NCBI GenBank assembly: GCA_964522215.1
Contig: CAZFVR010000014.1
Coordinates: 1-43,455 of the forward strand
Direction of reading: 5' to 3'
Source: CAG-390 sp964522215
GTDB lineage: Bacteria; Bacillota; Clostridia; Oscillospirales; CAG-272
DNA: 43,455 bases
The notes beneath the pieces are model-generated. The model saw only the letters and a program-made list of their open reading frames with translations, searched no databases and had not been told where the DNA came from. Of the stretch, positions 8,719 to 15,825 are shown one piece after another. The position numbers and the translations under genes are program-made. Positions within the stretch are counted from its first letter, which is position 1. Each line of letters opens with the position of its first letter.

Positions 8719-9234
8719 ATGAAATATTTGATAGTAGTTGATATGCAAAACGATTTTATCGACGGCGCGCTCGGCAGTGAGATGGCGCGAGAGATAGTTC
8801 CCCGTGTGGCAAAAAAGATAGAGGATTGCAGGGGGCGCGTTATATTTACGTGCGATACGCACGGTGATGACTACCTGCAAACGCAGGAGGGGAGACGCCT
8901 GCCGGTGGCGCACTGCATCAAAGGCACGCCGGGACATGATGTCTGCCCCGAGCTGCGCCATTATGCCGCAAATGCTGCCGCGATAGTGGATAAGCCCACC
9001 TTTGGCTGCACCGAGCTGCCGCGGGTGATAGAGCATCTCGGCGGAGATGTTGAGGAGATAGAGCTGTGCGGGCTGTGCACCGATATTTGCGTGATATCAA
9101 ACGCCATGCTGCTTAAGGCGGCATACCCGGAGGCGCGGTTGGTGGTGGATCACACCTGCTGTGCCGGTGTTAGCCGAGAGAGCCACGAGACCGCCCTTGC
9201 CGCCATGCGCACCGTGCAGATAGATATCATCTGA
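8719..9234 (+). CDS. Nicotinamidase-like cysteine hydrolase (isochorismatase superfamily)
   Basis: A 171-residue alpha/beta hydrolase. The superfamily triad is visible as Asp8 (VVDMQNDF), Lys92 (VDKPTF) and Cys124 (LCTDICV). Residues matching the PncA metal site are Asp46, His48 and His65, and HCIKGTPG (65-72) resembles the PncA motif HCVQGTPG, which favours nicotinamidase over isochorismatase. Nicotinamidase turns nicotinamide into nicotinate for NAD salvage. It lies 43 bases after brnQ with no terminator between, so it is probably co-transcribed and shares the T-box, an odd partnership. The start ATG is eight residues before the catalytic Asp, usual for the family. Confidence 0.85.
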   Translation: MKYLIVVDMQNDFIDGALGSEMAREIVPRVAKKIEDCRGRVIFTCDTHGDDYLQTQEGRRLPVAHCIKGTPGHDVCPELRHYAANAAAIVDKPTFGCTELPRVIEHLGGDVEEIELCGLCTDICVISNAMLLKAAYPEARLVVDHTCCAGVSRESHETALAAMRTVQIDII

Positions 9235-9274
9235 CAGCGGCGGATAAATTATATAATAATAATGAAGAACACAT

Positions 9275-9305
9275 CCCCGCACCGCGGCCTTGCCGCGGTG
9301 CGGGG
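9275..9305. terminator. Very strong GC hairpin, probable terminator
   Basis: CCCCGCACCGCGGC (9275-9288) and GCCGCGGTGCGGGG (9292-9305) form a perfect 14-bp stem with a three-base loop. It lacks a long T-run on either side. A second hairpin at 9321-9345 follows. Confidence 0.6.
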
Positions 9306-9320
9306 TAAGGTTTATGTGCG

Positions 9321-9345
9321 GATCTTATCTAAAAGATCGTTTTTT
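9321..9345 (+). terminator. Short hairpin with T-run
   Basis: GATCTT (9321-9326) pairs with AAGATC (9333-9338) and is followed by G and six T. It probably ends the brnQ operon transcript. Confidence 0.6.
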
Positions 9346-9544
9346 GCCTCAATCGCAGAGCTTTTCGCACTCGGGCAGTGACGTCCATGCCTCTGTTGCC
9401 GTAAGGCGGTTGATAATATTTTCGCATGCGGATAAAAACGCCTGACCTTTCGTGTGATCGATGATTTTTGATTTGACATGAAATTGACAAAAGGCGCATA
9501 AGCCGACCCACAAAAGCCCGACCTACACGCCAAATAAGGGGATC

Positions 9545-9705
9545 TTAATGCGCCCCCCATATCTCGGCGCAATATCCATGGCGCGGCGACGTTTTGTTGA
9601 GTGCTGTGCAGTTATACAGTGGCATGGTCTTACCTCCCGAACGGTGTTTGGAATGCGTATTACATCCACTGCCTTAATTATATCACGCTGTAAAGCAAAT
9701 AGCAA
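9545..9705 (-). other. Minus-strand promoter, ribosome site and 26-codon frame of unknown meaning
   Basis: On the minus strand, TTGCTA (9700-9705), 17 bases, TATAAT (9677-9682) is followed by GGGAGGTAAG (9629-9638) and an ATG at 9625 opening a 26-codon frame that starts MPLYNCTALNK and stops at 9545. This looks like a real start region with almost no gene behind it. It may be a leader peptide, a small RNA ending at the 9275-9305 hairpin, or a decayed gene. The remaining stretch 9306-9544 shows no recognisable protein on either strand. Confidence 0.35.
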
Positions 9706-9761
9706 CATTTCTGCTGAGAATGTAACAAGTTCATGAATAGTTGCAGCAAAGTGCAAAGCAA

Positions 9762-9787
9762 AAGCAGCAAGCGTGCGCTTGCTGCTT
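9762..9787 (-). terminator. Terminator of the PHP-domain gene
   Basis: AAGCAGCAAGCG (9762-9773) and CGCTTGCTGCTT (9776-9787) form a 12-bp stem. On the minus strand it is followed by a T-rich tail, 19 bases after the PHP gene's stop codon. Confidence 0.85.
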
Positions 9788-9805
9788 GTAATTTATTTAT
9801 AATTT

Positions 9806-10864
9806 TTATTCGGCATCCAGCTCTGCCTTGAAATAGGCGTTGGTATATGCCTTGCCGCCGCGGTGATCGGTAACGACTACTCTAAACCATGTCTCGTCCG
9901 GGTTTAGCTTAAACTTGACCTCGCCCAGTGTCTCGCCGTCGCGTGCGGCGTGCATCTTGCCCTTGCAGCGTGCGGCGGTCACCAGCTGTATCCGCCATGC
10001 GCCCTCCGCCTTTAGTGTCAGCACGCCGTCCTCGTATTCCATGTAGTCGATGGCGGGGCCGCACTGTGTGCTCGTGCCGCGCACGGAATAAAACAGTCCG
10101 CTCTCAAGTGCCGATGTTACCGCGCGGTATTCCAGCGCAGGGGCGGCGATCATGGTGTAGCCGCCCAGCGAATCGCTGAGTGGATCGTCATCCGGGTGGG
10201 CGTTGTGGTTATCATCGGTGGCAAGGCAGAAAATGTGCTTGCCGCAGTTTAAAAGATCATCGTAAACTCTGCCGTTGTCATCCTCATAGCCCATTACCTC
10301 ACAACCGTAGTTTACCATCTCCATGGCGTTCATGCCGTTGTATTTTGAGTAATCTGGGTAGGATTCAAGCGACCATGTGGGGTGGTTGTAGGTCACAAAA
10401 AAGCCTGCGCGTCTGCCGGCGGCTATAACGTCGTTCACGCCGTCAGGGGAGTAAACTCTCACATAATCCGGTTGAGACTCATCAAACTTTACTTGGTCGC
10501 GGTATAGCTTTGAGTTGCCGTTTGAGTATTTTGTACGGTGGTGGCAGATCTGGGTCATGTTATCGGGGTCCAGCGCGATGAGGTTGAGGTGGCATTTTTT
10601 AACTATCGGATAGTTAAAATTAAAGGGATCGTTTATGTTTATCTCATAGCCGTGCAGGGCAAGAAAGCCCTCGTCGTTTAAATCGTCATGCGAAAGCAGG
10701 ACGTTGTGATCGGTGTAGGCAACTATCGAGTAGCCGTGCGAGCGGTAAAGCTCCTTTATCTCGGCGGGCGTTTTATGACCGTCGGAAATATCTGTGTGGC
10801 AGTGCAGGTTGGCGCGGTAGTATTCCACACCATCCTCGCGGCGGGGCAAAAGAATACGCTTCAT
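9806..10864 (-). CDS. PHP-domain metal-dependent hydrolase
   Basis: A 352-residue protein. The N-terminal PHP domain shows the metal-binding motifs H21-x-H23 with Asp28 (LHCHTDISDG), TDHN (51-54), YNHPTW and a late ATDDNHNAHPDDD. PHP domains carry a multi-metal phosphoesterase centre; relatives include histidinol phosphatase, 3',5'-nucleoside bisphosphate phosphatase and many uncharacterised proteins. After about residue 265 comes a beta-rich tail (VLTLKAEGAWRIQLV, ETWFRVVVTDHRGGKAYTNAYF) typical of stand-alone PHP hydrolases of gut bacteria that act on unknown substrates. AAGGAGA precedes the ATG. It has its own consensus promoter, back to back with that of the phosphodiesterase gene, suggesting related roles. 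Confidence 0.9.
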   Translation of the reverse strand: MKRILLPRREDGVEYYRANLHCHTDISDGHKTPAEIKELYRSHGYSIVAYTDHNVLLSHDDLNDEGFLALHGYEININDPFNFNYPIVKKCHLNLIALDPDNMTQICHHRTKYSNGNSKLYRDQVKFDESQPDYVRVYSPDGVNDVIAAGRRAGFFVTYNHPTWSLESYPDYSKYNGMNAMEMVNYGCEVMGYEDDNGRVYDDLLNCGKHIFCLATDDNHNAHPDDDPLSDSLGGYTMIAAPALEYRAVTSALESGLFYSVRGTSTQCGPAIDYMEYEDGVLTLKAEGAWRIQLVTAARCKGKMHAARDGETLGEVKFKLNPDETWFRVVVTDHRGGKAYTNAYFKAELDAE

Positions 10865-10935
10865 GGGTCTCTCCTTTTTGAGGCGGCAACGACCGTGGCG
10901 GTCGCGCCGTGCCGTGTTTATCTTACATTATTAAT

Positions 10936-10964
10936 ATTATACCTCTTATCCGCCGCGGTGTCAA
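10936..10964 (-). promoter_or_regulatory. Consensus promoter of the PHP gene
   Basis: On the minus strand TTGACA (10959-10964), 17 bases, TATAAT (10936-10941), 72 bases before the ATG. Confidence 0.9.
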
Positions 10965-11033
10965 GCGCACAATAGGCAAAAATCAACGCCAAAAAAACTG
11001 TACCGAAAAATTGATGGTTTTTTGCGATTTTGC

Positions 11034-11062
11034 TTGACTATCCGCCCCCAAGGCTGTATAAT
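11034..11062 (+). promoter_or_regulatory. Promoter of the phosphodiesterase gene
   Basis: TTGACT (11034-11039), 17 bases, TATAAT (11057-11062), 70 bases before the ATG at 11132. It faces away from the PHP promoter about 70 bases away. Confidence 0.9.
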
Positions 11063-11131
11063 TATAAGGGAGTAAAAGTTATTTTAAGGCTTTTACGTGC
11101 CGCCCGATCGGGCGGCGGAATGGAGATCAAA

Positions 11132-12433
11132 ATGTCAAAAAGTAAGGTCATAGTTTTTTCCTGCGATGCGATGGTCTATGAGGATATCGAGTATCTTTTA
11201 AAGACCAGCCCGCGATTTCGCGAGCTCTATGCCCGCGGCTCGGGTGTAAAGCGCACCCGCACCATTTGGCCGTCGGTCACATATCCGTGCCACACCACCA
11301 TGTCTACCGGTTGCTATCCGGATAAGCACGGCATAACAAACAACAACCTGTTCCTCCCCGGGCAGCTTAAAAATCTCCCTTGGGAGTGGTTTGCGGACAG
11401 CATCAAATGCCCGGATATCTTTACCGCAGCAAAGCGTGCCGGGCGCACCACCGCGGCGGTGTTTTGGCCTGTTACCGGCAATCACCCGGATATAGATTGG
11501 CTGGTAGACGAGTACTGGCCGCAGTCCGCCGAGGACAGTAAAAAGGCGGCATTTATGCGCGCGGGTACAAGCGAGGAACTGTACGATGAGTGCTGTGCGC
11601 CGCATCTTGAGGGGGTTAAGATCCGCACCCACCCGGCGACTGATGAATTTTTGGTGCGCTGTGTGTGCGATATAATAAGAAAGCATCAGCCGGATCTTTT
11701 AATGCTCCACACGGGCGATGTTGACAGCTATCGCCACAAAACGGGTCTGTTTACCGAGCAGGTCACGCGCGGCGTTGAGGATACCGAGCGGTGGTTTTTT
11801 GAGATCATCGAGGCCACCAAGGAGGCGGGAGTTTATGAGGATACAAACTTCTTCTTGGTCAGCGACCACGGACAGGTAGATATAGTAAGAAACATAAAGC
11901 CCAATGTTATGTTTGCCGATCACGGACTTATAAAGACCAACGAGGCGGGCGAGCTGGCAGACTGGACTGCCTATTGCCATTCAACAGGGCTTTCGGCGCA
12001 GATCAGGCTTAAGGATCCCACCGATCGCGAGGCATGGCAAAAGACCTACGATCTGCTTAAATTCATGCGTGATGAGGGCATATACGGCATCAGCGAGGTG
12101 CTGACGGCAGAGGAGGCTGAAGCACGCGACCATCTCAGTGGTGAATTCTCCTTTGTTATCGAGTCGGATGGGTATACATCCTTCTCCGAGGATTGGAAGC
12201 GCCCCATGGTACAGCCCATGGATCTTTCGGACTATCGCTTCGGCCGCGCCACGCACGGTCACTACCCGGATAAAGGCCCGCAGCCGGTGTTTTTCGGCTT
12301 TGGACCGGATATAAGAGAGGGCGTGCAGCTTGAGCGCCGCCCGACGGTGGATGAAGCGCCCACGTATGCAAGGATCCTCGGCGCCGAAATGCCTTGGGCA
12401 GACGGAGTGGCTATCGAGGAGATACTTAAATAA
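11132..12433 (+). CDS. Type I phosphodiesterase / nucleotide pyrophosphatase family protein
   Basis: A 433-residue member of the alkaline phosphatase superfamily (Pfam family Phosphodiest). Asp12 (FSCDAM) is the first metal ligand and Thr50 in SVTYPCHTTMSTG is the expected nucleophile, followed by the family hallmark CYPDKHGI. Further metal motifs are HTGDVDSYRHKTG, VSDHGQVDI and ATHGHYPDKGPQPVFFGFGP. Such enzymes cleave phosphodiester or pyrophosphate bonds of nucleotides, lipids or sugar-phosphates. There is no signal peptide, so it acts in the cytoplasm. The start at 11132 has GGAG six bases upstream; an ATG at 11120 is possible. It is divergent from the PHP hydrolase. Substrate unknown. 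Confidence 0.92.
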   Translation: MSKSKVIVFSCDAMVYEDIEYLLKTSPRFRELYARGSGVKRTRTIWPSVTYPCHTTMSTGCYPDKHGITNNNLFLPGQLKNLPWEWFADSIKCPDIFTAAKRAGRTTAAVFWPVTGNHPDIDWLVDEYWPQSAEDSKKAAFMRAGTSEELYDECCAPHLEGVKIRTHPATDEFLVRCVCDIIRKHQPDLLMLHTGDVDSYRHKTGLFTEQVTRGVEDTERWFFEIIEATKEAGVYEDTNFFLVSDHGQVDIVRNIKPNVMFADHGLIKTNEAGELADWTAYCHSTGLSAQIRLKDPTDREAWQKTYDLLKFMRDEGIYGISEVLTAEEAEARDHLSGEFSFVIESDGYTSFSEDWKRPMVQPMDLSDYRFGRATHGHYPDKGPQPVFFGFGPDIREGVQLERRPTVDEAPTYARILGAEMPWADGVAIEEILK

Positions 12434-12465
12434 AAGCGCAACAGGCATGAGATATTAAAAAACGC

Positions 12466-12532
12466 CGGACACCAAAAAACAAGGGTGTCCGTGGGACACC
12501 CTTGTTTTTTGGAGCAGGTAACGGGAATCGAA
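12466..12532. repeat. Repeat copy 1: terminator hairpin plus tRNA-Gly 3' end
   Basis: A perfect inverted repeat, AAAAAACAAGGGTGTCC (12474-12490), GTG, and its complement (12494-12510), runs directly into the reverse complement of a tRNA-Gly 3' end (CCA, acceptor strand, T-arm half). The sequence is lost in the gap at 12533, so whether a full tRNA gene lies there cannot be told. Confidence 0.85.
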
Positions 12533-12632
12533 NNNNNNNNNNNNNNNNNNNNNNNNNNNNNNNNNNNNNNNNNNNNNNNNNNNNNNNNNNNNNNNNNNNN
12601 NNNNNNNNNNNNNNNNNNNNNNNNNNNNNNNN
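12533..12632. other. Assembly gap (100 N)
   Basis: A run of 100 N inside the tRNA-Gly repeat cluster. The near-identical flanking copies probably caused the assembly break, so the number of copies is unknown. Confidence 1.
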
Positions 12633-12687
12633 AACAAGGGTGTCCGTGGGACACCCTTGTTTTTTGGAGCAGGTAACGGGAATCGAA
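12633..12687. repeat. Repeat copy 2: terminator hairpin plus isolated tRNA-Gly 3' end
   Basis: The same hairpin (left arm cut by the gap; ends at 12665) and the same CCA-acceptor-T-loop stretch (12665-12687) as in the intact tRNA gene. Identity stops exactly at the end of the T-loop; beyond it the T-stem partner, anticodon and D arms are missing. This is therefore a tRNA 3' fragment, not a gene. Confidence 0.9.
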
Positions 12688-12853
12688 TCCCCACTCGGCC
12701 AAGGCCGAGCCCACGCAGCGGCTCATCGGCTTGCGCCGATGTTTTGTCGCCAACATGCCGCAAAAATCAAAGCAACTGCGCAACAAAACCGCCGTTGCAC
12801 AAAAACGTTGGCACCCGCCCAACGTTTTTGATGGGTTCTCATCCGCATTACCG
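12688..12853. repeat. Hairpin-rich spacer between tRNA-Gly repeat copies
   Basis: About 165 bases with three strong inverted repeats: CTCGGCC/GGCCGAG (12693-12708), CATCGGC/GCCGATG near 12725-12741, and AAAAACGTTGG/CCAACGTTTTT (12801-12829), the last terminator-like. No gene is supported: the open frames here are accidental and run through the gap. Confidence 0.6.
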
Positions 12854-12890
12854 GACACCAAAAAACAAGGGTGTCCGTGGGACACCCTTG
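12854..12890. terminator. Terminator of tRNA-Gly (repeat copy 3)
   Basis: The third copy of the 17-bp perfect inverted repeat lies immediately after the CCA end of the tRNA on the minus strand and ends with T6. A/T runs flank both arms, so it can act in both directions. Confidence 0.85.
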
Positions 12891-12895
12891 TTTTT

Positions 12896-12969
12896 TGGAG
12901 CAGGTAACGGGAATCGAACCCGCATAGCCGGCTTGGGAAGCCGGAGTTTTGCCATTAGACTATACCTGC
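12896..12969 (-). tRNA. tRNA-Gly (anticodon CCC), CCA encoded
   Basis: Read on the minus strand: acceptor GCAGGTA pairs with TACCTGC, anticodon stem CCGGC/GCCGG closes the seven-base loop TTCCCAA giving anticodon CCC (codon GGG), T-arm GCGGG-TTCGATT-CCCGT, and a genomically encoded CCA. Its promoter is at 12979-13007. Confidence 0.97.
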
Positions 12970-12978
12970 AATACATAT

Positions 12979-13007
12979 ATTCTACTGCAAAAACTGTAAT
13001 TTGTCAA
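12979..13007 (-). promoter_or_regulatory. Promoter of tRNA-Gly
   Basis: On the minus strand TTGACA (13002-13007), 17 bases, TAGAAT (12979-12984), nine bases before the mature 5' end of the tRNA. Confidence 0.88.
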
Positions 13008-13072
13008 CCCCTAAAAATAAAAAAATGCTTACTTCGTGATCCTTGGATCCGACAGAAAGGAAAACTATCAGA

Positions 13073-13984
13073 ATGAGACTTGCAACATCAACCTGCATAT
13101 TCCCCGGCAAACGAGAGGGCGGCAGAACACCGCTTGAGGAATCAATTCGCATGTGCCACGCTTGCGGCTTCCGTGTTATCGACCTCAACTTTTGCTCCGC
13201 CTCAAATCTCAAGAGCAACAGCGAGCTGATCGGCGATGACTGGGAGCGCAATGTGGATCATCTCGGCGAGTTGGCCGCAGAGCTGGGCATAACCTACAAT
13301 CAGTCGCACGCGCCGTATGACTCCAACCTCTACCGCCCGGAGCAAAAGCTCAGCGATGAGTACCGCGAGTGGTACGCAGAGAGCGTTCGCCGCTCGATAA
13401 TTGCCAGCGCCCGCCTTGGCGTGCGCTTTGTGACTACTCACGCACAGACCGCGACCGAGAACGATGAGATGGGCTTTGAGGAGAACATGCGCGCAAATAT
13501 TCATTTCTACACCCCTCTGCTTGAGCTTGCCAAAAAGCACGGCACAGGTATATCTATAGAAAACATGGCAGAATTCCACCCCATAAAGACCAAGCATCGC
13601 TTTACCGCAACGGTAGAAGAGCAGATAGCAATTATCGATGCAATGGGCGATCCCGTCTCCTGCCGCGCAACTTGGGACTTTGGCCACGCGGAGCTGGTAT
13701 ATGCCGAGCAAGCAAAGGCTTTGCGCAAGCTTGGTTCTCGCCTTTGCTCTACCCACGTTCAGGAGAACCGCGGGACGGATGATGACCACTTCCTGCCCTT
13801 CATTCGCGGCAACACAGCTTGGGAGGTGCTGATGCCCCTGCTCAAGGAGATGAACTATGACGGCGATTTCACCTACGAGGTTCACGGCTTTTACGGCGCG
13901 ATACCGCAGGAGCTTCGTCTCGCGGCCGGCAAACTCGGCTACAAGATAGGCGAATATCTGGTCGGTCTTTACGAAAAAGCCTGA
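13073..13984 (+). CDS. Sugar phosphate isomerase/epimerase (xylose isomerase-like TIM barrel)
   Basis: A 303-residue TIM-barrel protein of the AP-endonuclease-2/xylose isomerase-like superfamily. The expected divalent-metal ligands appear in order: Glu in SIENMAEF, Asp and His in TWDFGHAEL, His in STHVQENRG and Glu in TYEVHGFYG. Such proteins isomerise or epimerise sugars, inositols or hydroxypyruvate-like compounds; the exact substrate cannot be told. The N-terminus MRLATSTCIFPG begins with the first barrel strand, supporting the ATG at 13073; GAAAGGA lies about 12 bases upstream, a long spacing. A TTG at 13043 is a weaker alternative. It heads a plus-strand run with phosphohexomutase. Confidence 0.88.
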   Translation: MRLATSTCIFPGKREGGRTPLEESIRMCHACGFRVIDLNFCSASNLKSNSELIGDDWERNVDHLGELAAELGITYNQSHAPYDSNLYRPEQKLSDEYREWYAESVRRSIIASARLGVRFVTTHAQTATENDEMGFEENMRANIHFYTPLLELAKKHGTGISIENMAEFHPIKTKHRFTATVEEQIAIIDAMGDPVSCRATWDFGHAELVYAEQAKALRKLGSRLCSTHVQENRGTDDDHFLPFIRGNTAWEVLMPLLKEMNYDGDFTYEVHGFYGAIPQELRLAAGKLGYKIGEYLVGLYEKA

Positions 13985-14037
13985 TGCACGTATTATTTGC
14001 CCACAGCAGCATAAACTTTTTTAGGTGTTTTATTTTT

Positions 14038-14056
14038 GCGACGATAGGATCGTCGC
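14038..14056. promoter_or_regulatory. Inverted repeat in the leader of the phosphohexomutase gene
   Basis: GCGACGAT (14038-14045) and ATCGTCGC (14049-14056) form a perfect 8-bp repeat around AGG, 45 bases before the ATG. With no T-run it is more likely an operator or a leader hairpin than a terminator. Confidence 0.4.
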
Positions 14057-14100
14057 GCGATAGTGATTTATATTTATATTTAATATGAAAGGATTCACTA

Positions 14101-15780
14101 ATGACAGCAAAAGAGATATTTGATATTTGGTATGGTCACAAGGGCCTTGACCCCGCGATGCGCGCGGAGCTTGAAGAGATCGCGAGCGACCCTGCCGCAA
14201 TAGAGGAGTGCTTTGGCAGTGAGCTTGCATTTGGCACCGCAGGGCTTCGCGGTGTGCTTGGTGCAGGGCCGGCGCGTATGAACATCTACACCGTCAGCCG
14301 CGCCAGCGCTGGATATGCCGATTATATTGCCGCCGCGGGTGAGGATGCTTGCCGTCGCGGTGTGGTGATAGCGCATGATAACCGCCGTATGTCACGCGAG
14401 TTTGCAATGACGGCGGCAGGAGTTTTTGCCGCGCGAGGTGTCAGAGCGTTTATTTTTGATTCGCTTCGCCCCACGCCAATGCTCTCCTTTGCCGTGCGCT
14501 ATCTCGGCGCGGCGGGCGGCGTTATGATAACCGCATCCCACAATCCGCCCGAATATAACGGATATAAGATATATGACAGCGAGGGCTGTCAGCAGGGACT
14601 GGCGGCGACCGATAAGGTCATAGCGTGCATCGATGCCGTTGGCGATTGCCTATCTGTCCCCTGCCTTACAAGAGAGCAGGCGGGAGAGCTTATCGAGGAG
14701 CTTGGCGAGGATGTTGACCGCGCCTACTACGCGGCAGTGGAGTCTATCACCCTCCGTCCGGTAAACGCGGCGGATCTTTGCGTGGTATATTCGCCTCAGC
14801 ACGGCACGGGGAATATACCCGTGCGCCATGTTTTGGCTCATTTTGGCTATAACGTTATCCCTGTTGAGTCACAATGCACGCCCGACCCGGATTTTTCGGC
14901 TACAAAAAGTCCAAATCCCGAGGTTCCTGCGGCATATGAAGCGGCAATAGAGCTTGCCGAGGCACGCGGTGCCGATATCGTGATCACGACAGATCCCGAT
15001 TGCGACCGCCTTGGCGTTGCGGCGCGTGACAGTTCGGGGCGGCTCTGCCTTATGACAGGCAACCAGTCCGGTGCGGTGCTGATAGAATATATCCTGTCAA
15101 CTCTCCGCGCGGCGGGCAGAATGCCCGAGCGACCGGTGATGATAAACACCATTGTCACCTCCGAGCTTGGCGATCGTGTTTGCGCCTCATACGGCGTCGG
15201 CGTTGAAAAAACGCTTACAGGATTTAAATTTATCGGCGACCGCATTGCACGCCATCTCGCGGCGAGGGATGCACATGTTGTGTTTGGATATGAGGAGAGC
15301 TACGGCTGTCTTATTGGTGACTTTGTGCGCGATAAGGATGCCGTGCAAGCATCCCTGATGCTTTGCGAGGCGGCAGCGTATTACAAACAGCAGGGCAAGA
15401 CCCTGATCGATGTGCAAAACGAGCTTTACCGGCGCTTTGGCTATTATCTTGATACACAGTCAAGCTTTTTCTTCCGCGGTCCCAATGGTCAGCGGCAAAT
15501 GGCCGAGCTTACAGCGGGGTTGCGCCGTGACTACCCGCGCGAGGTGGGTGGGGTGAGGCTCAAAGCCTTTGAGGATTATCTCTCCGCAGAGACGGCGGCC
15601 AGCGGCTTCCCGCCCTCAGATGTCCTTAGATTCTTGTTTGAAGACGGTAGCTTCGTGGCGGTAAGACCCTCCGGCACAGAGCCTAAATGCAAGTTTTATT
15701 ATTGCATCCGCGCCCGCGACCATGCCGAGGCTGAAGCAAAGCTTGCCGCCGCGCGTGCGGCCTTTGAGCCGAAAAACTGA
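14101..15780 (+). CDS. Phosphoglucomutase/phosphomannomutase (alpha-D-phosphohexomutase)
   Basis: A 559-residue enzyme, the usual length of the Firmicutes PgcA-type. It interconverts glucose-1-P and glucose-6-P, or the mannose forms, feeding cell-wall and glycan precursor synthesis. The phosphoserine is Ser146 in TASHNPPEYNGYK. The Mg2+ loop is TDPDCDR with Asp298, Asp300 and Asp302. The sugar-binding loop is GYEESYG and the phosphate-binding loop is RPSGTEPK near the C-terminus. N-terminal AFGTAGLRG is also typical. AAAGGA lies seven to twelve bases before the ATG. Its neighbours are a sugar isomerase upstream and dusB downstream (45 bases), probably one transcript. Confidence 0.95.
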   Translation: MTAKEIFDIWYGHKGLDPAMRAELEEIASDPAAIEECFGSELAFGTAGLRGVLGAGPARMNIYTVSRASAGYADYIAAAGEDACRRGVVIAHDNRRMSREFAMTAAGVFAARGVRAFIFDSLRPTPMLSFAVRYLGAAGGVMITASHNPPEYNGYKIYDSEGCQQGLAATDKVIACIDAVGDCLSVPCLTREQAGELIEELGEDVDRAYYAAVESITLRPVNAADLCVVYSPQHGTGNIPVRHVLAHFGYNVIPVESQCTPDPDFSATKSPNPEVPAAYEAAIELAEARGADIVITTDPDCDRLGVAARDSSGRLCLMTGNQSGAVLIEYILSTLRAAGRMPERPVMINTIVTSELGDRVCASYGVGVEKTLTGFKFIGDRIARHLAARDAHVVFGYEESYGCLIGDFVRDKDAVQASLMLCEAAAYYKQQGKTLIDVQNELYRRFGYYLDTQSSFFFRGPNGQRQMAELTAGLRRDYPREVGGVRLKAFEDYLSAETAASGFPPSDVLRFLFEDGSFVAVRPSGTEPKCKFYYCIRARDHAEAEAKLAAARAAFEPKN

Positions 15781-15825
15781 CCTGCGGGCATTTTCGGATA
15801 ATAAAAAAGATATTTATATATTTAA

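Noticed and set aside
9312..9572. An 86-codon minus-strand frame in the brnQ-PHP intergenic region
   Set aside because: No ribosome site at its start, no recognisable motif, and it runs across a terminator-like hairpin.
12262..12885. A long minus-strand open frame through the tRNA-Gly repeats and the gap
   Set aside because: It crosses 100 N, runs through terminator hairpins and tRNA fragments, and lies on the repeat copies; its apparent protein is a translated tRNA/terminator repeat.
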